In this document: piece after piece, positions 50,391 through 61,652 of the stretch
Numbering within the stretch: the first letter of the stretch is position 1
Layout: every line of letters begins with the position of its first letter
From: Coniferiporia sulphurascens
Lineage: Eukaryota > Basidiomycota > Agaricomycetes > Hymenochaetales > Hymenochaetaceae
Assembly: GCA_002794785.1 (NCBI GenBank)
Contig: NBBA01000013.1
Span: 248,001-312,000, forward strand
DNA length: 64,000 nt
Direction: 5' to 3'
Notes under the pieces: model-generated
Told to the model about the DNA's origin: nothing
Databases searched by the model: none
What the model saw: only the letters and a program-made list of their open reading frames with translations
Program-made: the position numbers and the translations under genes

Positions 50391-52985
50391 GCTTAGCCAA
50401 GACGAGCTTAGGTAGTAGTCTGGCAGATTAAATCAAGTTCTTCACAGTTGGCGTAGTTTCCGTAAACGTTGACCAGAGTGTTCGAACAGGCCGCAAATAG
50501 GACGCGAACAGCTCAATAAATGGCACTTCAAATAGTTCTCAGCTCCTAATCATCGTAAGGCTCACAGATCTGGTTTAAGAAGGCATAAATAAGGTCGTTC
50601 ACCTTACACGGGCATTTCTGACGCAACACAAAGGGCGTGGTCGAACGTCCGCCGTGGTACTTAGAGCAGCCCGTTTACGAGGACTGTCGGATTACGTACA
50701 AAGCGCGACTCGCAAGTTAGCGAGATCAATTTGAAACCTTATAATGCTGCGTAGTAAACACAGTCCTTTTGCGATTTCGAACGTTTACTCACTGACAAAC
50801 ACCATAATTTTGCGGTAAATGGCCGCCAGCCGCAGCCGCCCGTCATACTCGGCTTGAAGTTGAGGACTCCGACACAACGTCGTCTCAAAAACATAGAATG
50901 AATCGTGGACCGTGTACATACATACTAAGTATTCTGCAGGGCCCTCGCAATGTATCGCATATATCTAGCACAATTAAGACGTACTTAACGCGGAACAGGC
51001 TCGAAGCTTGTTGGGGTGACATGACAAATATGCAGGAGATTGGAAGTAATGTGTGTACTGTGCAGTACATTAGAAACGACCCCGCGAACAGGTGATATGT
51101 TTCATCAGTATCACCTTGCATAGATTGGAATGCCGAAGCTTACCTGACACAGTATAAATCTCCTCTCCGCAATCTACACAAAGCAGATACGATGAAGAGA
51201 AGTCACGTCCTCACGAAGAGGGATGAAACGAAAAATTATGCGGAACGCTGCAGGTAACAGTCCGCTCGAAAGCTGGACATACACTGCAGATGAGCGCGCC
51301 TAAAAAAGCAGCGCTCAAGCCGCTGCGGAAAACCCTTTGGCCAAGAGGGTCCGCGACCTGCAGGGGAAAAGGGGGCTCATTTCGATTGTGAATTCAGAGG
51401 GAGTACAGGTAATCTCTGGCAAAGTTGCGATAACTTTGCCTCTTGGATTACCCGATTGAAATGGCGACGACATCACCAGTAGACGTGCACGTCTATCTCC
51501 GTTGTCTATAAACAGACAACGGGCCAGAGAGGATATTCTACAAAGAGGACTTGAGGCCTTTTGGGTTTCGTTCTTATCTTCAGTTTTGGAGTGCTTGAGA
51601 CGGGCCATGGCTAAAACGGTGAGGTCACTTAAGTTGGGAGGAAAGGAGGATCACGCCACGCCGCTATGAAACCTCAAAGGGAGAGGCCATGAGTGTCTTT
51701 GGTGGAGATGAAGCTAATGAAACCGAAGCGCCGAAGGTGTGAAAACTCGACGTTAAGGGCTTGATGAAAACGGGCCTTTGTTTACGATCGCGCCTCTTTC
51801 CACTTCTGTTCCTTGTCTGAAGGGAGATCCAAGTAATCCACTCACGCATTACTATATAGTAATGCAATCGACACTCATGAGCACCAGGTAGTTGCTGAGG
51901 TACTAAGGAGCTACTTGAAGAACCCCGCCGTTCGAGTGAAGTTTTCTTATCATCACACGCGTGCCCTTGTGGCAACAGACGCTGAGCTTCTAGTATCTGG
52001 AGTGTGTCGCAGATACTTGTTTCGCTGAAGACATCCGCAGGAGATGTCTTCCGGGAGCTTGAACGAGGGACAGGTTTAGATCAAGCATACGCTCTCCGGA
52101 GCTTCCAGCCGCATTAGTGAGGCAGATACTTAGGAAGATTCACGGTCGATTCTTTCCACACGGAAGAGGCGAGAACTTATGCCTGAGAGGAAGAAGGAAG
52201 CAAAGCGGCGAGCAGACGAGAGCAGCGGAGAGGGGGGACGAACTGACCGAGGGTACACAGAGAAAGGCAGGGCTTTTATTCTGAAAGGCCTGCAGCGCCA
52301 CCTAATACACGAACAATGGGAATAGGGGACGAACACGAGGCGAGTGGCGAGTGGTTGTGGTTTTGACTCAGGCCACGGTGAATCGGTGATGGTGGCCTTC
52401 CAGGGCAGTCGGCTGTACACGCGTAGGCCAAATGAAGAACAACGCGGGTCACGCGTTTAGCACGTGCCTTCTCGATTAAGCACTCGCCTAATAAGATTTC
52501 AGGACGATAATAAGTAACATCAATCCGATAGTCTAGTAAGCGGCTCACTTTTGAATCTATTTGCCAGGGACTTCACAACTAGGCTGCAATTGTACTATGA
52601 GGAAGATGATGATTTTTCTCGTTGACTCAGCGTCGCTTCTATGTCGGCCCCGACAGAAGATACATCAAGTTCCAACACGACAGTGACTGCAGTGGCTTCT
52701 GCGCATGTGAAATCCGAATAGATACTAGTGATGATAAGGTCCTTGTTACGTTCATCGCACTCTTCTTGGCTTGTTGGCATCGGAAAAGCCCTGCTAGCTT
52801 ATTTGGACCCTGACGCCTCTTGCGGGCCCACTATCAGATTATTTGCGGCCCACACATCGGCACGCGGGGTATACGCTAACCAAAGACACACGTATAAATA
52901 CACTCAACAAAATAAAGGTATACAAAGATGAGTTGCATAGTCATAACGAAGCTGTGGTCCTAATCCATAATCATAAGCATAGGTG
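50391..52985. other. Gene-poor gap with hairpin cluster
   Basis: 2.6 kb between the VPS11 5' end and the NEDD1-like 3' end. A minus-strand ATG frame (51608-51315, 97 codons, MARLKHSKTEDKNETQK start) is open but unlike anything I know. The striking content is the hairpin cluster listed separately. The rest shows no gene. Confidence 0.45.
51308..52051. repeat. Cluster of perfect stem-loops and palindromes
   Basis: Within 744 bp: GCAGCG/CGCTGC at 51308-51326; TTGGCCAA with CCCT/AGGG arms near 51333-51349; a two-part hairpin at 51408-51452 pairing GGTAATC/GATTACC outside and GGCAAAGTT/AACTTTGCC inside; the 16-bp palindrome TAGACGTGCACGTCTA near 51480-51495; CCGTTGTCT/AGACAACGG with a 6-base loop near 51499-51522; the 20-bp palindrome GCATTACTATATAGTAATGC at 51846-51865; and GAAGACATC/GATGTCTTC at 52027-52051. 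Flanking genes show nothing like this density. The direct repeat GCAGATACTT occurs near 52009 and 52123. Nature unknown: structured RNA, mobile-element relic or inserted organellar DNA are options. Confidence 0.7.
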
Positions 52986-55528
52986 TCAATATAGTCCTCT
53001 CCTCAATCTCTCATTTTCTTCCCTTAGCCTCTTGTTCTCCTCGCGCAACACCTGTACCTCGCCTGTCCACGCCTCGCCGATAGCCTCACGCATGTCGCGT
53101 TTCCAATCACGACCCAAACGCAGGAGGTCGAGATGCAGCCCGAGCAGTTCCGTGCGCGTTTCCTGCTGGAAGTCTGCAAGCGTGGGCGCCATAAGCGTGC
53201 GTAGGAACTCTTGCATCTTCATGGAGGATCCTGGGGTGTTTGGAAGCGCATGTGGGTTAAAGGGCGAGGCCGACGATCGTGACGGCGTTTGCCGTAATCC
53301 AAGTGCACGCAACGGTGTTAGCTGAAGAGTGGTTGTTGGAGAAGCATCTGTAGTGCTAATTTTGGGTCGCTGCGACGCCTGCACTTTTCCTCCTTCGACC
53401 ATGTCATCTTCGCTGCCGCTTGTATTGCCTGCGCTGACTATATTTGCTTCAACTGGCCCAAAATCAACCCTTCTCCTTCCTTCGTCACTCGTGATATCAG
53501 CCGCGGACGGCGGCCATCCCTCCATAGCATCTGGCGTGTTCGCTTCAAGGCGCAATGCCTCCGCTCCGCGAATGTTCCTCTTCCCTTTCTTTAATGTTGT
53601 AGTCAATAATCGATGCTCATCTATCGTCTTCGCCGGACTCGGTAGGGCCGGAAGTATATCTTCCAGATCTGGGCTTGAGGTGCGTGACACTACACTCGAC
53701 ACAGCTGGGCGCTTATTGACTTGCTTGCGAGCAGCAATCGCAACAGAAGCGGACGTAGACGATGAAATAGTGCTGCAGGTGCGACTACGGGGCTTCGTAA
53801 GGCGGTCGCCCTCCTTTGTCGCCAAAGTGGAACTCGAGGATCGAGATGTCAACGTCGGTGCTTTCGAAACCGATGATTCCTTTCGAGAGCGGAGTGTCGA
53901 AGAGGGTGATTTAGATTGTATAGATGAGCTCGCATTAGATTTCATAGATACAATAGACCTTGCGGAACGGAGAGTTCCGGTCTGGGAAATCCCGTTGGTC
54001 GGTTTGGTTGTTTGGTCGTTCCCTGGAGCATCCTCTCCGTCTGCAGACATGGCCATCATATGTAGTCTGGTACGGGGAGAGATCTTGGGCACAGTAGCCT
54101 TCCCTGGCGGCCTACGACGCATAGGCACGGGCGTGGGAGGGTCTCCATTTGTACTTAAGAATCACTTAGCAACGAGCTCATGAAGTAATAAATGAAAACC
54201 ATACTTGAGACGTTCATAGAATTCTCGCTTGCGGCCATACTCGACGTTAGTGAGTTCGGTATCATTCTCTCGGACGAATGGAACCTGGTGTTTCCATTTC
54301 CTTCGAGGCGCTTACCCGGCGTACAGGGGTAGCTATCGTTTTCTTGGCGGCACTCACGGACCTCCCCGTGCGTGTCTCTGGAGATGGACTTGGCCGCACA
54401 GTTGAGGCGGACGTGCGCCGGGAAGCCGGATTCTTCACGTTCGTGTCCTGCGTTGACAATGGCCTACCAGGCTTTAAGCTCTGCTTGAGAGGAAGTCTGG
54501 GCTTCGACGCTGTAGGTGATTTGGCTGCTGAGAGTGCTGTCTTCAGTTTCTTTTGCACCGCCAAGCCCACGACGGGATTTCCTTCAGCATTAATGACTAT
54601 CTTCTTCGGCCCTTGACCCTTGTTGATTGTACGCAAGTCCTGCACCAGAAGTTGACCGTTTTGAGTTCCCATAAGTATCGCTGCGCCATCCGCAGTGAAA
54701 GTCAGAGAAGTCAGGGGTTGCTTGACATCCATCGTTTTAAAAACTCTGTACGAACGATCAGTATGGTTTGTAACGTCTTATTCGTCAGACGTACCCCTTT
54801 TCCTTTTCAAGGTCGACCATATAGACAAGTCCGCTCGAGCATCCCACTACTATGAGCGATTTGCTGAACGGGCTGCATGATATTGCTACAATGTCTCCCG
54901 CTGTTTCCGGCACAGAAGACGAGGCCAGGGAGATGGACTTGGCGGGTGCCGATGGGTTGTTCGTGTCGTAAATGAGCAAATAATGATCGTAACCGACAAA
55001 AATCCGAGAATTTGAATGAACATGGAATGCACAGATTGAAATGTCTGCCGAGTCGCTTGCTGGGAAGCCACCCAGGGAAATTTGACTAGAGTCTGACAGA
55101 TTGTGCAAGGTACACTTCGACGCCGAGGCTACTGCTAAACACGTAGCGTCCGGTGAAAGGGAGATGGACTTGACGGAAGATGTATGGCCTTCAAAAGTTG
55201 CTGTCACGATTCCTGCACCGCAATCGAGTTCATAGGCCGTGTTGTCCTTCGCGTAGTAGACAACGTCAGGGCCATAGTCCCTCACTGCCAAAGCCGACAC
55301 CATTCCTCCCGAAGAGTGCACCATCTTCTCGAAGTGACCTCCATTGTTGTATCTCCGTATCGTTCCTCCAGCAGCAGCAAACAAGGCGGTGTTGTCCGCG
55401 TTCCAAACGAGAGCAGAAAGTTCAACGTCCAGCGCGATTTGCTTTGACGGCGACGGAGGCGCGGCGGACGCCTTGAGTGCAGCTGGCTCGACGAGGGCAA
55501 GTCTTCTTCTCGACGTTGCGGCAAGCAT
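52986..55528 (-). CDS. NEDD1-like WD40 protein (gamma-tubulin recruitment factor)
   Basis: WD40 protein with a C-terminal coiled coil, as in NEDD1/GCP-WD, which targets gamma-tubulin ring complexes. Start ATG 55528 (MLAATSRRRLALVEP); the upstream frame begins with TTG. The propeller runs VELSALVWNADNTALFAAAG, FEGHTSSVKSISLSPDATCL, FSKSLIVVGCSSGLVYMVDL and LTSLTFTADGAAILMGTQNG. A junction removing the interval with the in-frame stop (about 54314-54275) gives VRRVPFVRENDTELTNVEYG and RKREFYERLK. Another joins NTNGDPPTPVPMRRR. A long Ser-rich linker leads to the tail FQQETRTELLGLHLDLLRLG and ENKRLREENERLRRGL. Both ends and the tail fit NEDD1 in layout. Symbol left blank because orthology needs a search. 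Confidence 0.8.
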
Positions 55529-57251
55529 GGTGTGCAAAGTGTAGATCGCGTGTTATTGCCGTCGCGGGTTGCCCTCGTCGTGAGCCAGTTCCGAGTCAAA
55601 GTGAACGTTGAACTTCGGACGCGTAGTGGGCGTAAGTCATGTGACTCGTTGACGCGTCTACGATCCCGCTTCCTGATCTGGTGCTACGCGTTTTATCTTA
55701 GCCACCACCACACCCAAGCCAGAACGTAGATCTTTGAGCCACATCGCTTACCACCGGTCTAACACTGTTTGACCTCTGAAAAATGATTAGGAGGCACTTC
55801 GGATCGTTAAAGAAGATAAAACCCATGCCTCCTCTGCGTGTCTCCCTCCCCTTTCTCGCCACCGCTCTGCCTCCGTATTCATTCGGATCTAAGCTCTCGG
55901 ATCCTTCTGTGGCTACTTCCACTCACGAGTCTATCGGGCGTTTTCTTTGCCGCTACATCCCATAGAAATCTACGTATCAAGAGCACAGCTATGCCACACT
56001 ACCTCTCGCTCATGTGTTCTCCTCTTATCGGATGTCTTTCACATAATGGGTACCTGAAAAGCCTTTCAGCGATTGAATCCCCTTCTCTTCTGCCGCGAAG
56101 AAGGTGCGCGCCGCTTTTAATGTGATGACGCGGGGACCTCATTGAAACGGCGAGGTTCTCTTGCAAGTGATCTTGGGTGTACCCGGAGAGCTCGCTCCGA
56201 CGAAGTGAGGTGTTGTGCAAGTAAGGTCAGGGGCGCAGATAGAAGCAGGGAGCAAGGCCTTAGAAAATGGAAAGGGACCGTCTTCATTTTCAGCCACTCC
56301 ACCTGTTCTCACATTAGTTGGCCTCCGCGTTTACGGAGTTTCCCGCTTTCTATGCTTTCTTTCCGGCAAAGCAACCACTTCTCTCGTTACTTGTGGAGAT
56401 GCACTATGTCTCATGCCAGCCGTGATTCTCATATCAAACAAAAAAAGAAGGCGCGAAAAACCACCTTTGCTTTGAAGCGAGTTTTCCTTCACCTTCGAAT
56501 CGCGGGCCGGGACCTTTAATAAAGGAACATATATGGCAACTCAGACTCTGCTTTTATGCCTGCATTCAATCTTTCTGGAGAACTCCCGAGTTCCACCTGG
56601 TATTTTTATCCGTCCGCCGTCTTTTTCCATCTGCCATCTTCTAAGTGCGACAGCCTTTCTTCGCTCTGTTTCATTAAAGTCGCAATAGCGCATGCGCATG
56701 GGTCTCGAAGATTATTCGTACCCGGCTACAAAACTCTCCTCTGGCATAGTGCCTGAACCTATTAGGGCACGTCTGCCATTAGCACGTACGGAGGTGCTCA
56801 CTCACGGCAAGATATTAGGAGTGACTTCTTTAAAAAATGCCCGAATCCAATTTATTTATTTTCCATTAATTACTCCCAGCCTTCAGGCCCTTCGCCGTGT
56901 CTCCGGTCCTCCGAAGGCACAAGCACCAAAGAAGGTTCCTTCTCGTAATCGGGGAGGTCTGCCCTAGGCCTCTAAGGATCAGTCATGCAATTGAGCTTGA
57001 TACTTTTTGTATGGAGAAATTTACTTCTCTGTCGATGGGCAAGAAATTCACCCTAAGAGGCCAAAAAAGGGGGTACTGGATGCTAATTTGTCGATATTGG
57101 GAGTTGCGGAAGAACATGATCAATATATTACATATCTACAGAGAGTCGCTCCAGGTGAAATCCAACAGACATGCTCAACAGCTAAGATTATAGTACAGGT
57201 ATACACAATCACAGAAAACAAACCCGAAGACACGAGCACAAGGCAACACAC
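55529..57251. other. Intergenic, no firm gene
   Basis: 1.7 kb between two minus-strand genes. A plus-strand frame ending near 57250 (about 57007 on, with GEIYFSVDGQEIHPKRPKKG) reads as protein-like but has no ATG and no family I recognise. It may be a relic. No repeat or RNA gene seen. Confidence 0.4.
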
Positions 57252-57902
57252 TCAAGTCGAAGACACCAACGGCGCCATCCTAACGCATTCGTTCTTCTCC
57301 AACTCATCAACCACAAACGCCGCAAACGCAACGCGCGGCAACGTCGTCGTGCGGCTCCCATCGCCCAAATACCCAGTCTGGTACTCGCGCGATTCATTAT
57401 TCGTAAGGATCGGCACGCGCGCAATCGTCCACGCGAGATCCGCGCCTGCGCCGCGCACCGTTTCGCCGATAGCGACGACGTCCTTGTACGCCGCGCGCGC
57501 GAGGAGCGCGACGCCGTTGACGAGCACCCAGTACGCCAGGTCGCGGCGATCACGGTCGTCAGGGATCGACGCCGTCCCGAGCGCGATGAGGCGCGCGACG
57601 CCCGCGCCGCGCATGCACGCGAGCACGACGGCGTAGCCCTTCGCCAGTGGCGTACCCGGCGGGTGGAACGTGCTCGGCCCGAGCGCGGACACGACCGCGT
57701 GCACGCCTTCGAGCGCGGGTGTGAGGGCGTCGGCGTCGGTGAGTTCGCCCTTGACGATTGTGACGGAGGGGCTGGAGGAGATGTCCGAGGGCACTTTTGA
57801 GGGAGTGCGCGCGTAGATGACGACTGTGTGCGAGGCGCCGATGAGCTCCCTGATGAGGAGGGGCCCGATCCCGCCTGTGCCGCCGAGGACGAGGACGTGC
57901 AT
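57252..57902 (-). CDS. NAD(P)-binding Rossmann-fold oxidoreductase (NmrA/BLVRB-like)
   Basis: Intronless, 216 residues. The N-terminal dinucleotide motif is MHVLVLGGTGGIGPLLIREL, fitting GGTGxxG. VVIYARTPSKVP, VTIVKGELTDADALTPALEG, VHAVVSALGP and KGYAVVLACMRGAGVARLIA follow. Then LAWTIARVPILTN and the C-terminal PRVAFAAFVVDELE. This resembles atypical short-chain dehydrogenases of the NmrA, flavin reductase (BLVRB) and HSCARG group. The active site and substrate are not determined. The frame is open upstream to an ATG at 58361, but that extension is Pro-rich repeat and unlike the family, so ATG 57902 was chosen. Stop at 57252-57254. Confidence 0.85.
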   Translation of the reverse strand: MHVLVLGGTGGIGPLLIRELIGASHTVVIYARTPSKVPSDISSSPSVTIVKGELTDADALTPALEGVHAVVSALGPSTFHPPGTPLAKGYAVVLACMRGAGVARLIALGTASIPDDRDRRDLAYWVLVNGVALLARAAYKDVVAIGETVRGAGADLAWTIARVPILTNNESREYQTGYLGDGSRTTTLPRVAFAAFVVDELEKNECVRMAPLVSST

Positions 57903-57915
57903 GATAGTGGTAGGT

Positions 57916-57954
57916 AGTGGTGGTGGTGGTGGTGGTGGTGGTGGTGGTGGTGGT
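57916..57954. repeat. (GGT)n trinucleotide microsatellite
   Basis: A run of about twelve GGT units lies 14 bp upstream of the oxidoreductase start codon on the minus strand (reading ACC). It is in its leader or promoter. Such repeats vary in length between strains. Confidence 0.85.
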
Positions 57955-58474
57955 GCGAGGAGATGAACTTGAAGGAAGAGCGCGTGAGTTATTACTGCGC
58001 GCGCTGACGCAAACGAACCGTGCGCTTTGCTGATCATCACGTGCATCTCGGTAGTTGACGTGCCGCGATTATGTTGCCCGATTCTCTGGCCATCCGAGTC
58101 GCAAATCCCACTGCATACACACATCGGTTGACTTTCTTTTCGTGCATTCATGCACGCATCTGGTAAAAAAATAACCCTATTACTACAAAAACACGTCCAC
58201 CTAACTAACCGCGTCCTCATACTCCGACTCCCCCTCCCCTCCTCAGACTCCCACTCGACTCTCCTCGCATGCGGCTGCCTTCTCTGTACAAGCTGGTCCC
58301 CACTAGTACTGCGACCCAACGGCAGAGGCAGACCCCGCCTAACATCGACACTATCAACCATCCCTATCCCGCGCTCCGAATAACTCTCCTCCGCCTCCCT
58401 CTGGCCCCGCCTCCTCGTCTCGGCCGCCTCGCGCGCGCGTACGCTCGTGACTCCGAGTCCCGTAACCTGTGGAT
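57955..58474. other. Intergenic, no gene seen
   Basis: Upstream region of the oxidoreductase and 3' flank of the Het-C gene. No coding or regulatory signal recognised beyond the adjacent microsatellite. Confidence 0.4.
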
Positions 58475-61400
58475 CTATACCCCGAAAGTAAAAAGAGGCA
58501 TAAACAAAAGGAACGTCCGCGACCTTGACATAAAACGTGTAGGCTCACTCCTCAACGCAGGTCTAAGCCCACCACCACTACCACCATCCCTGAGCGCTGC
58601 CCTACGCCGGTGCTCATCGTATCGCTCTCGTTCTCGCTCAAGGGGCGCCTCTCCCTCGCTTACCCGTACTGGGCGGCGCACCGGCGCTGGCACCGGACTC
58701 GGCCGCACAGGCGAGCTGCTCGGCCGACTCGCCTCGCCGCTGCTCGCCCAACTCCCATAATCGTCACTTCCCTCCAAGGAACTCAGCGTGTCCACAGAGC
58801 TGCCCGCAGAACTCGCGACTCGCTTGTTCGCGCCCTCGCGTACGCTTTCCTGCCCGCCATGTAGTAGTTTCGTTAGCATTCGGTTTTCTTTTATTTTCTT
58901 TGGGATTGATAGAAGAGGTGAGTGTCACCTTTGTTAGCGAAAGGATTATAGCGTCTCGCTCGTCAGCCGTGTAGATGTCAAGCCACTGCCGTATCTCGTT
59001 GAGCATGTCGTTCTGGATCGTCGAGGTACCCGTAGCGTAGTAAGGGTGGAAGAACGCCTCGAGGACCTGAGTCAAAAACCCACATGAAACAAATCTCGTC
59101 AGTCAAACCACTAGTACACCTCATCTCTTCATACAACGTACCTCGTTAATCGTCCGCTCGGGATCGTCGCCAGGGTTATACCATGCCTATACCGACATTT
59201 ATTCAGCCACTTATTTCTCTCCCTCCCCAAAATCCAAAATCCGGAAGTATGAAGGCGTCTCACGTGTACGACAAGGCCGACTGTATGCTCGACAACGACC
59301 CGCGCGACCCTCCCAGCCGGCTCGTTCAGTATAAGATCAACATGGTCCTTCGAGAGGATACTATGCGTCGGGTCCGACGCGCGTGGGTTGTCGAAGACCT
59401 ATACGAAATTTCGTAGTCAGTGCTGGACTTCTCTTCCGTACGCGGTCAACAATTAAAATGAGGGTTTTGTATTGTATACTTGCCTCGTATTGCTCCTCCA
59501 TATCAATGACCGCTTGACTCTCCTCTTTCAGCGCGAGCGTCACTTCTTTAGCTATCGGCTAGGAGGATAACGAGGGATACAAGATGAGAAGCCCCATACC
59601 AGAATTCCGTAATGAACGGAATATGCGGACTTACGACTAGCACAGGCGCAAGAAGCGTATAAACACCTGCGCCAAAAAAGATCGTTTTCGTTAAACACAC
59701 TACTCAGCCATTTTTTTCCCGTTCCCCAGACTCACATTGATTAAGCAAATCCGTAAGCTGCTCCAGCAACTCAACCAACCCAGGAATGCTCTCTAGCGCA
59801 GACAAAATCGTCCTCACGATCTCATCGCGCCACGTCAAGACGTCCCATAAGAAACTCGCGCGTCTCGGCGTCCGGGACGTACTCCGTAAAGTTGACCGGC
59901 TCGTCCGCTTCCGCTTCCACGTCTGCGTCTGCGTCTACGTCTACGTCCGCGTCCACTTCAGCGTCTGCAGCCGTGTTTTCCCGGGGACGGCGCAGCCCGA
60001 CTCCGTTCTGCCTGTGCTTGTTCGAGCGCTCCTCTAGCCCTGTAACGTCCTGCACTTTCCGCGCCGGGTCAAACGCAGCCGGAAGACGCGCAAGGAGCGC
60101 GCGTAGCCCCGTGAACGAGCTCGTGGACTCTGCCTAACTCCGCACAATCGGCGATAGCACAATAATGAGTTTTGTACACATACCTCCTCCATGTGTACCG
60201 TCAGATCGACAATGCTTGCCTGGCTTAGGTGGCTGTACGCGGGCTAGTCAGTTTGTCTCGATTCGTTTTCGGGGTGGATGAAGCGTACTCGGAGGCTTCT
60301 CCCAGCACGGAGAATAGAAAGTCTGCGCTCCCGAAGGTCCCGGTGACAAGCGGAGGAGCGACCCCGTTGGGCGTCCTAATACGAACTACATAGGCGCCCG
60401 CGTCAATTAATAGATAATATAGAAAAGAGATTGCGCTTGCCCCGGTCTCCGACGTGGCAAAAGACGTTTCTATACCCCAGCCTCCGTAATGCGATTTCGC
60501 ACCAGTTACCTGATAGGAACATTATTTTAGTAAAGTTAATACTACCAGAACGACGGCTACATACTGTGGGCCAACAAGTCCTCGAGCGTATGGAGAGCGG
60601 TGCCGAGGAGACGGAATGCCTCCCACATCTCTTCGCAGTCATCCGGATCGTCGCCGTCATCGTCATCGTCATCGTCACCTGTCCGACTACGCCTGCTCGC
60701 GTGGATGCGGCGCCCGAGCGCGACGCACGCACGGAGCGTGCGGCGGATATGCGCAGTCGAGGTGTCCCAGGAACGGCCCTCGGTTGCCATGTACTTCTTC
60801 ATGCCGTTACGTTTGTCGATCTCGAGCTCGCGTGGATCGACGGGGGGGCGCAGACGCGGATCGAAGCGCCGCGCGTCGCCCTCGCGTGCGGCGTACCCTC
60901 TACGTGTGTACGTTTAGAGTAGACGTAAGAGGGGGCGTAAAGTAACGCACTTTGGGTTATCGATGTGTTCCTGGGAGCGCAATTAGAAAGTCTGCGAACG
61001 AAGTGGTGTAGGGGTGCTGGATGCGCACCACTGGGAGGTAGACGCCGAGTCTTTCTGGGGTGATGTGGAACTCGCGAGTTGCGAAGCCGAAGCTCTGTTG
61101 GAACAGTGAGGAAGAGCGCTAAATGGGGGACGTGAAACTGACCATGAAGCCGAGGGCCTGAACGACGATGAGGAGTGTGTCGTGAGTCATCTTGCTGAGG
61201 CCGGCGACATCGATAGCTTGCGAATAGTCGCGTAGCCAGTTGCCCTATGGTGTGGGTAAGGCGGCAATTCGGGCCAGAAGAGCGAAATCGAGCTTACAAA
61301 GTATATGCGGCGGACATCAGACCTTGAGAAAGTGGAAGCGGCACTTCCGTGGAGGACGGCGCCGAGGCCCTTGCTGGCGAGAGTGGAGAAGAAGTCGACG

Positions 61401-61652
61401 AGCCCGCCGGAGCCACCCGCGTGGTGGTGCGGGGACTTTGCGAGGGTCGTGAGCAGGTTCTCGATGTCTGCGGAGGCGCCGTCAGCTGCGAGAAGAGTGG
61501 GGCGCAGGGCTCGAACACGCACCGCCGTGTCTGAATGCGCGGTCGTGGAGGTAGGCGTAGTTCGGGATAGAGCCGGCACCGAAAGCGGAGGCGCCGGGGA
61601 GGACGACGAGGAAGACAATGAAGAAGAGGAGAAGGATGGAGGACCGAGGCAT
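58475..61652 (-). CDS. Het-C family protein (heterokaryon incompatibility C homologue)
   Basis: Secreted or wall-associated glycine-rich-type protein of the Het-C family. The ATG at 61652 gives a signal peptide (MPRSSILLLFFIVFLVVLPG). Family blocks in order are IPNYAYLHDRAFRHG, DIENLLTTLAKSPHHHAGG, SDVRRIYFGNWLRDYSQAID, ALGFMSFGFATREFHITPER, DARRFDPRLRPPVDPRELEI, DTSTAHIRRTLRACVALGRR and WEAFRLLGTALHTLEDLLAH. NWCEIALRRLGYRNVFCHVG, VTGTFGSADFLFSVLGE, ASDPTHSILSKDHVDLILNE and VLEAFFHPYY follow. An Asp-rich run (about 60640-60680) and an Asp/Val/Ala tract (about 59905-59960) are insertions. The tail after LTKV is Ser-rich and its end at 58475 is less certain. In Neurospora and Podospora het-c governs vegetative incompatibility; homologues also occur without that role. 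Confidence 0.88.

Noticed and set aside
53329..54183. 284-codon plus-strand frame opposite the NEDD1-like gene
   Set aside because: It mirrors the Ser-rich linker of the minus-strand gene; the composition is that of an antisense shadow.
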